Origin: Pomphorhynchus laevis
Lineage: Eukaryota > Acanthocephala > Palaeacanthocephala > Echinorhynchida > Pomphorhynchidae
Length of the DNA: 64,000 bases
NCBI GenBank assembly: GCA_012934845.2
Contig: WNNJ02001302.1
Location: forward strand, 1 to 64,000
Direction: 5' to 3'
Shown here: in pieces, positions 56,765 through 64,000 of the stretch
Layout of the letters: every line of letters begins with the position of its first letter
Numbering within the stretch: position 1 is the first letter of the stretch
The notes under the pieces: model-generated
Database searches by the model: none
Seen by the model: only the letters and a program-made list of their open reading frames with translations
Told to the model about the DNA's origin: nothing
Position numbers and translations under genes: made by a program

Positions 56765-59700
56765 ATGGCTGAAAATTTTGATGCTCTTAGTTTGCCAATA
56801 GCCAGAATTATGCGATACATAAAAACACAGGTAAATTGTATTTTCGTGTTTGTTAGTACTCGTTGAAAGGACTTTTCGGATTAAGTGATATAAAAATTAT
56901 GTCAAACATATATTTTCTTTTTTGAGCATATTTTATATGAGCTCTTAAATAAGAATTATTCAAATAAAGGATTTACGTTCCATTGCTTGCATGGATTCTT
57001 AAAATACAAAGTAATTTAATTTTACGTGTTTTGAAACTAAAGTTCTGGACGATGATAGCGGCAGCTATTTTAATATTGAACTAAACCGTTTTTATTGAAT
57101 AATATAAATATTTCCGTTTCTTTGACTCCATTCTATAAATAATAACAAAGTAACTTGATTTCAACGCAGAAATATTTTCTAATTGACAATGTCCTTTTGC
57201 CTGACCATTGATCAAGAAGCTGGTCTGGCTTTTGACAGAATAAGGTAAGCATATTACCAATATATAATGATCATTGGTGTAGACTAATGAATTTTGACGT
57301 TCTGCAAGATTGTAATTGTGACGTTCAGCAAAAGCCCGAACTTTATCAGATAAAAAAAATAACTTACGGATGACTACAATGTATCTATTGTCTTACAGCA
57401 AATACATTTATTTTTTAAGTGTATTATATGATGAACCAAGAATTATTTCAAATTACAAACAGCTTTTATAACCGTATTTGTATATATAAACTGAAGTGAT
57501 TTTATGTTAAACTAAACGCACTTCAAATTACAATAAATTGTGAAATATTATATAAATAATTACTTCAGGATTATAGTCTTCAACACTGAGGCATTTTCAT
57601 TCTCAAAAACTCGGCAACCGATTGATCGCTTAGTCACTCGATTATACAAGCGGCATTGCCTCGCTGAATCGCTATGCTTAATCAATGCCTGAGAAAAGCC
57701 GTTGATCGAATTTTACCTGTGTTCCCGGAATCATCTTTTTAATCTCTTCGATAAAATAGGAGGTTTCCTTGCCCAAAACACCCTATGACTCAACAACTAC
57801 TGGAAGGAATGTATATATTCTATTATCGATCTCGTTGTACTTTTCCTTTTTATTGCATTCTGTAAAAGCGGCTACCATACCGGTACAAATCACTGCTTTA
57901 TCATCGTAACTCGCCACTGGAGGTTTTATGCAGGTAGCGTTCCAAATTAGTATTTTACCGTTCTTCCAAGGAAACAAAGTTCCTCCATCCAGTCGCTTGC
58001 CATCGCGGCGACACAATAAATGATGGGCTATAATCGAGAAGTTATCCCGCTGAAGACAAAGCCATTCAAATTATGTGGTTCAGCTCGAAGTGTCAAGTGT
58101 GCCGGGATTTGCGGTGTCGACAGTCCATACCGTGCAATCCCGACGCGTCGCTGGTATTTCCGCATCCATATGTGAATTCCCCGCTAATTGTGATGCCGAG
58201 TCATATGGTCACATCAATTGTGAAGGATATGTCGTACAATCTGGTGCCAACCATCGAGATTGGAAGTGCCGTCAGGAAAGCTCCAGCGTCTCTGCCTACC
58301 GCTCTAAGCAGTCTAGCTCGACATTTAGCAGAATCGCCCTCTTCCGACAAGAGTGAACTACTATCGATTAAATGCATGGAATAAGACCAGCGTTTTTGTT
58401 TGTTTTTACGTTGGCAACACTTCCCCGCATACATCCGGTCACCTGAACACGCCATTTTGGAAATCAGAGCAGTCCAGTCAGCTGGTTGCCTCAAGGTTTG
58501 GTCCCACTAGTGCCTCTACGAGAATCGACGTGCCTGCGATTGAGGACAAAATGTCTGCAGTTATATAACTTTACTGCGATATAAACCTATACCCCCAAGT
58601 CAATCGGCAAAGTTGCGTGATGCCATTCCTTATCATCAAGATATAAATTCAAAATGTTGGCAAGAGCGGACTTTAGCACTTCGTCATAATGCTTTAATGA
58701 CGGCCAGGACGAGCAAGGATCACATTGTAGCAGATAAGAAATCTTTGGTATGCTGAAGCTACATCGCAACATAAACAACGCATCATGTATAGATCGATCG
58801 ACCATTTGTTTGACAGGGTTCTGGAGAAGTGATGTACATTGAATCAAGGTTTCATTAAGCGCCAAATCGCTACCTACCTGATTGCCCAAGATGACAGCGT
58901 TGTTGGGATCAGTCAGAATGCATTTGGGAATCAAGTCCAGCAATCAAATTTGATCCTTAGGATCACGGGTTATTAACTTTGAATTTTGAGGATTAAATGC
59001 CAGTCCAATTCTCACCCCTTGATCGATTATTTTAGCTACATCCTAATAAATCGTATCAAAGTCACCCCCGTCGAGATACCATGCTCAAAATGGTGACTGG
59101 CAAAGTTTGACAACTTCGTTTACCGCAAGCGAGAAAAGCAGGGGACCGAGAGGTTCCCCTTGTTGAACACCTTCAGCTGAATTAATTGATGTGCTTGCAA
59201 TAAGTTGACTATCGCCACCGTATTACATATAGACTAGCGGCAGGTAAGCTGGTAGTTTCCTGCCGTTAGTGCAACAAGTGAGTGCAACAAGGTTCCTGAT
59301 TTATATCTTAAATAATATTAACTAATTGAGTGATTAACTAATTAATAATTGACGAATTGAGTATTTTTTCCTATGGCAAAATCTGATATTTATCGGAAAA
59401 TTTGATATCAAATTCTTATTTAAAAGTTTGATTTTTAATATAAATGTATTAAATAAGCAACGTTAATTTGTTTTCGAACTAAAATCATTATAATGGGGCC
59501 AATGCATATGTATCTAGCGTGAACTTTGCCACTTTTTGCATCTGGTATTTTAAATAGTGATTTCAGAACGTAAAATTCTTTTGAATTTATATATTAATTG
59601 TATATATTTACGATACTCTATATCTTAATTTATATTTTTAGAATAATATGTAAATCAATAGAAAATAAATGTGTAATTAATAGAATGTAATCTAAAAGAT

Positions 59701-60861
59701 ATTTTTGATGATTAAATGCTGCCATTTTTTGTAGCAAAAATTTATTTTTATGATTATGAATGCAGATGAATTTGACAATCAAAATATATCCTTAATTGCT
59801 TCTTTGAATTTTGTAATGTTTCTACTAACTACATTAATAATAAAATAATTAATTATTATAATGATTAATTATACGATACGTTAATTTAATTAAATATTTT
59901 TAATGTCTGAAATGATTATAACTTATAAAAAAGTTAGCACATGAAGGAATTCATTGTGAGTTTGCGATGAATTTTATATTGGATGTGAATGCTCTGCGAA
60001 TTTCTGCATTAATCTAATAAGTTGGATAATGCAGATTTGATTAATCGTTAGATTCGTCATATTACAGATATTATTCAATCTAGGTAGATGCAATTTTAAT
60101 GTATTTGTCTTTTAGAATATGTTGGTAAAGCTATTGCGTTTGATATTTAATTATTATGCATGTAGGCGCATAAAAATATATCCTAAACTGCTTCTTTGAA
60201 TTTTTTCAAGGTACATATGTGCAGTGATCAAAGCAAATTGTCATTATTTGCTTTTTTCTAAAGGTTTTTACTTAAAAATAAAATTGAATATAAATAATAT
60301 AATAATATAAATTGAATAATATATTAGTAATTTATATTTTAATAATGATAAATAATATATATTTATAATCTATTGATAATATTATTTATATTATAATTAT
60401 CTATAATCTATAATATTACATCATATAAATAATTATCTATAATCTATATTTATAATCTATAATATTACATTGAATATTAAATAAATCTTTTATAATTAAT
60501 ACTATATTTAATTATATTATTTATCGTAATAATAAGAAAAATTTTAATATTTGATTAAATAAGAATAGAAGTAAAATTTAATTATTATCGTAGCTTTCTG
60601 AAAATTTTAATTTCTAAGGTGGAATAGTAAAATTATTGAAAATTAATAGTTTAAGATTGAATATTAAAATCTTTTATTTTTAATTATAGTTATAATTATA
60701 AAAAATGTTTTAAATATTCATAACTATTAATTATCAAATAAAAATTTGAGCATGACGTTTCACTTCATCATTTTTCTTGATTTTAGGTGCCAGAAAATAC
60801 TAGATATTCAAATGATTCTAAAAAGTTATTTTCAAATGTAACAGCTGCATTTAATATGCAT
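56765..60861 (+). CDS. Probable histone-fold DNA polymerase epsilon subunit 3-like protein, two exons, incomplete
   Basis: Exon 1 is 56765-56830 (22 codons: MAENFDALSLPIARIMRYIK, then TQ) with donor CAG|GTAAAT. Exon 2 is 60787-60861 (25 codons: VPENTRYSNDSKKLFSNVTA, then AFNMH) with acceptor TTTTAG|GTG and donor CAT|GTAGGA. Both introns are phase 0. The joined sequence follows helix 1 and helix 2 of the POLE3/CHRAC17 histone fold: an L-x-LP-x-A-x-I-x-R-x-I-K pattern, a VP turn, then S-N-D-x-x-K-x-x-x-x-x-x-x-x-x-F. POLE3 pairs with POLE4 in polymerase epsilon and with CHRAC1 in a nucleosome-remodelling complex. Helix 3 and the acidic tail are not found and may lie beyond the window. The 3956-base intron contains a retroelement relic. 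NC2-beta or another NF-Y-type protein is an alternative. Confidence 0.55.
57640..59270 (-). pseudogene. Second copy of the zinc-finger RT family, C-terminal two thirds, decayed
   Basis: Read from 59270 downward. EGVQQGEPLGPLLFSLAVNE is RT motif B, and AWYLDGGDFDTIY is motif C, where the second catalytic Asp of the usual YLDDG reads Gly. LAFNPQNSKLI is followed by VILGNQVGSD (58587-58943), and LRCSFSIPKISYLLQCDPCS then WHHATLPIDLGV form the post-RT block. After several shifts the nuclease-like region has GKRLDGGTLFPW and IWNATC (57783-58016), matching KRPDG and WDFTC at 30 kb. It lies in the intron of the POLE3-like gene, antisense to it. Confidence 0.75.
59271..60786. other. AT-rich intron sequence
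   Basis: Mostly A/T, with runs of TAAT and ATAAATAAT. No feature besides splice signals at the end. Confidence 0.5.
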
Positions 60862-63800
60862 GTAGGATTTTTGTACGTTTCCCCATTTAGCATAAATAGA
60901 TTTTATTTATTAAAATTGTTCTAGGTAATCTAGGAACATAAATAATAAATAACAAATTAATTAATCAATAATTAATTTTTTTTATAATTAAAATAAATAA
61001 TTGATAAATAATTATTTATATTTAATAATATGTTTCGGTAATGTTAACGAAATACTTTCTCGCTAATATTTTTCGTTATTTTTTGATCAATATTAAATTA
61101 CCATTAATCTTAATCTTTAGAAAATAATTTAATATAGGATTTTTGTACGTTTAACTATTTAGCATGAATATATTTTATTTATTTCAATTGGTCTAGTTAA
61201 ATCAAATGTTTTTTAAAATAATTAAAATAATAAAATTAAATTATTTTTTAATTTATTTTTTATAATTAAAATAAATAATTAATAAATAATTATTTATTTT
61301 TTATAATAAATATATTTTCATTATAATTATTCAGATTAATATTAAGAAAATAATATACTGAATATTGTGAAAATATAATAGACATTTTTATATGTATTCA
61401 TTATTATCAAACTTTGCAGATGATAACTATTTTAAGTAGGAATTGAACAAGAATAATAAAATAATTAAAATAATTTAATTAAATTAATTGAATTTTCATT
61501 ACGAATAGAATCAACAACAGTGAATTAAAAAATACCTATTTTAATTTTCGATTTATCCTAATCTTTCATCTTTTGTGAAATTCCTTATTTTATTCGTACA
61601 TACGCAGTTTGTATTTAATTTGTATTATATTTAGCATCTATGTAATATAATTTTTTGATGACACTGCACGTTGCTTCAATTCTATATATAAGCCAATCGC
61701 AGTACATATAAATTAAATCTATCTTATTGTCGTTATCAGTCGAATAACCGATTTAGAAATAATAAAACTTTATAAAATGACTATTACATAATTTTTAATT
61801 TTATAAATAAATTCAAAAAATAACTAAATATAAAATTCTAGAATAATAAAATAATTAAATTAAATTATTTTTTAATTAATTTTTAATAATAAAAAAAATA
61901 AAAAAATTAGCTGAAGGTGATAAATTAATTTATAAATTTTACAATATATAAATGCTTTTTAACAATAACCAATATTAATATAATAGGATATTTAATATTT
62001 TAAGTATTTAAAATATTTCGCCATTAATTAAATTTAGTTGAAAAGATTTGGATCATTGATTAATTTGTATAATTGATGATATGTTTCAATAAAATATATT
62101 ATGATACTAATTATTATTACAAATCGTTCATGCTTACAAATTAAAAAGTCTAAAATTTTGTTTGTAAACAAAATTTCTATTTTTGATAATTTGCTACGAA
62201 AGAGTTCTAGAAATTTTTTTAATTGTTATTCATTAATTGAATTTTCACCACGAATAGAATCAATAACAGTAAATTAATTATAATCAATAACAGTGAATTG
62301 AATTACATAAAAATTCACTCTATAATTTATAATTTATAAATTGACACATAACTAAGAACATTAGAGTGCATAGAATATAACAAATTGTCTCGACTTTAGT
62401 ATTTATGACGCGTTTTAGCATGATAAAATAATTAATAAAATAAAATAATTTATCACAATACATTTTTTATTTATAAAAACATAATTATTACAATAATTGA
62501 TAAATTAATTTATAAATTTTACAATATATAAATGCTTTTTAACAATAACCAATATTAATATAATAGGATATTTAATATTTTAAGTATTTAAAATATTTCG
62601 CCATTAATTAAATTTAGTTGAAAAGATTTGGATCATTGATTAATTTGTATAATTGATGATATGTTTCAATAAAATATATTATGATACTAATTATTATTAC
62701 AAATCGTTCATGCTTACAAATTAAAAAGTCTAAAATTTTGTTTGTAAACAAAATTTCTATTTTTGATAATTTGCTACGAAAGAGTTCTAGAAATTTTTTT
62801 AATTGTTATTCATTAATTGAATTTTCACCACGAATAGAATCAATAACAGTGAATTGAATTACATAAAAATTCACTCTATAATTTATAATTTATAAATTAC
62901 TTTTTAAATCTTTTATTTATAAATAATGTTTAAACAATAATCTATTTTAAATAATAAGATATGATAATAATCTAATTAAATTTAGTTGTCTTTTTTAAGA
63001 ATTAAAATATTTTATTTGCAAGTCACTTAGGCAAAGTGTTAATCGTAATAATTTTTAAGTATTTAAAATATTTCGCCAGTAATTTAATTTAGTTGTAATG
63101 AATTATGTCATTGATGATTTGTTTCAATGAAATACATTATGAGACTAATTATTATACATAACGTTCATGTTTTCGCATTTAAAAGTCTATTTTTTTATTT
63201 AAATATAGTTTGATTTTTAACATTTTCCTACGAAAGAATTCGTGTAAACTATTTATTATCATATTAAATAATAAAGTTATAATTTAAATAGTAAATATTA
63301 TTAAAATAATATATTTAATTGTTATATATAAATAAATTTATATATAATATAAATTATATATAAGTAATCAGTAGATGTAACGATAAACGATGTAACTGCT
63401 GCGTAGAGATGAAAAGTGTCTCGCATTTTGAAAGTTCAGCATCTAATAGAGTTCAGCAATCAATAGATTTAATAGAAAGACATCATAATAAATTAAAGTT
63501 TTATAAAACTTTATAATAAAATTTATTATTTTATAATTATGAGAGAAATATTTATTTATCAACACATGATGATATTCAATTTATTAAATTGATAATATAT
63601 TATCAATATATAATTATTATATACAATTATATAATTGTATATGTATACAATTATATATAAATATATAATTGTATTATATACTATTTACTATATAATTATA
63701 TAATAATTATTTAACTATATATAATTATTAATATATTCAATTTATAAAATTGAATATAATTAATTGATTTAATAGATAAGCAACATCAAGAATTAGTATA

Positions 63801-64000
63801 ATATTTAAAAGAATTAAAAATATGAACTATTTAAATATAAAAATTATTCGACACGAACGAAAAATCCAAGGACGTCAAAGATATAACGAATATTTTCACA
63901 TTAATTGATGCAGTACTGCAGGAGTTTGCATATATTCAGAACTAACTTTGTAAATCTTATCGTAATATCTTGAAATATGGTTAAGGGAGGCGAACGTACC
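60862..64000. other. AT-rich stretch to the window edge
   Basis: No supported exon. A block with GGATTTTTGTACGTTT occurs at about 60867 and again at about 61137. The larger duplication at 61919-62897 is listed separately. A slightly richer part at 63840-63930 reads open for about 30 codons but matches nothing. Confidence 0.5.
61919..62897. repeat. Recent direct duplication, 580-bp offset, with an older third copy
   Basis: 61919-62340 and 62499-62897 are almost identical over about 400 bases. Copy 1 has a 24-base extra piece containing ATAATCAATAACAGT. A third, clearly diverged copy follows at about 63050-63200 (TTTCGCCAGTAATTTAATTT). Confidence 0.85.

Noticed and set aside
57188-57246. Exon-like stretch reading TIDQEAGLAFDRI with a donor site
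   Set aside because: It recalls a histone-fold helix, but no acceptor gives an open frame from the POLE3-like exon 1, and the exon at 60787 fits better.

Overview
This is AT-rich nuclear DNA of an animal, most likely an invertebrate. It holds one clear host gene with a spliced coding region (NDUFV2, mitochondrial complex I 24 kDa subunit) and two exons of a probable second host gene (a POLE3-like histone-fold protein). Everything else is tandem repeats, degraded retroelements and AT-rich non-coding DNA. The phylum cannot be fixed from the sequence. A Penelope-like element and a hammerhead-like motif would fit a flatworm, but the jockey-like LINEs and the two families of restriction-like-endonuclease-type RT elements also occur in other invertebrates.

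Layout. 1-8426: array of a 393-bp satellite (about 21 copies). 8427-14530: fragments of a Penelope-like element, a gag-like two-part reading frame with its own TATA block, a 540-bp inverted-repeat element carrying the same TATA block, and an RT fragment. 14530-23075: a 15-bp minisatellite with higher-order structure. 24130-27060: a decayed Penelope-like element with GIY-YIG domain, interrupted by a 1.6-kb cluster of 361-bp repeats with a 12-bp flanking duplication. 27130-36055: a LINE endonuclease fragment, an internally deleted RT element on the minus strand, and a nearly intact RT element (about 1003 codons, one stop) on the plus strand. 36440-38945: a Ty3/gypsy relic and an old jockey-like endonuclease fragment. 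40092-43866: NDUFV2. 44711-56450: three jockey-like LINE copies (A plus, B minus, C plus). A is split by a palindromic 357-bp repeat insertion. B keeps an intact ORF1 but has lost most of ORF2. 56765-60861: POLE3-like exons, the intron containing another RT element relic. 60862-64000: AT-rich DNA with a recent duplication.

The most interesting signal is a 55-59 nt motif shared by three otherwise different tandem-repeat families: the 393-bp satellite, the 361-bp repeats inside the Penelope-like element, and the 357-bp repeats inside LINE copy A. In each, two helices form an H-type pseudoknot with a small hairpin nested inside. The helix sequences differ between families but stay complementary, and single-base variants mostly become G:U pairs on one strand only. 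That strand also carries CGAAAC and CUGANGA strings beside one helix, the strings of a hammerhead ribozyme core, but in permuted order. I read this as a structured RNA, possibly a self-cleaving ribozyme of retrozyme-like circular elements; it needs computation and biochemistry to confirm.
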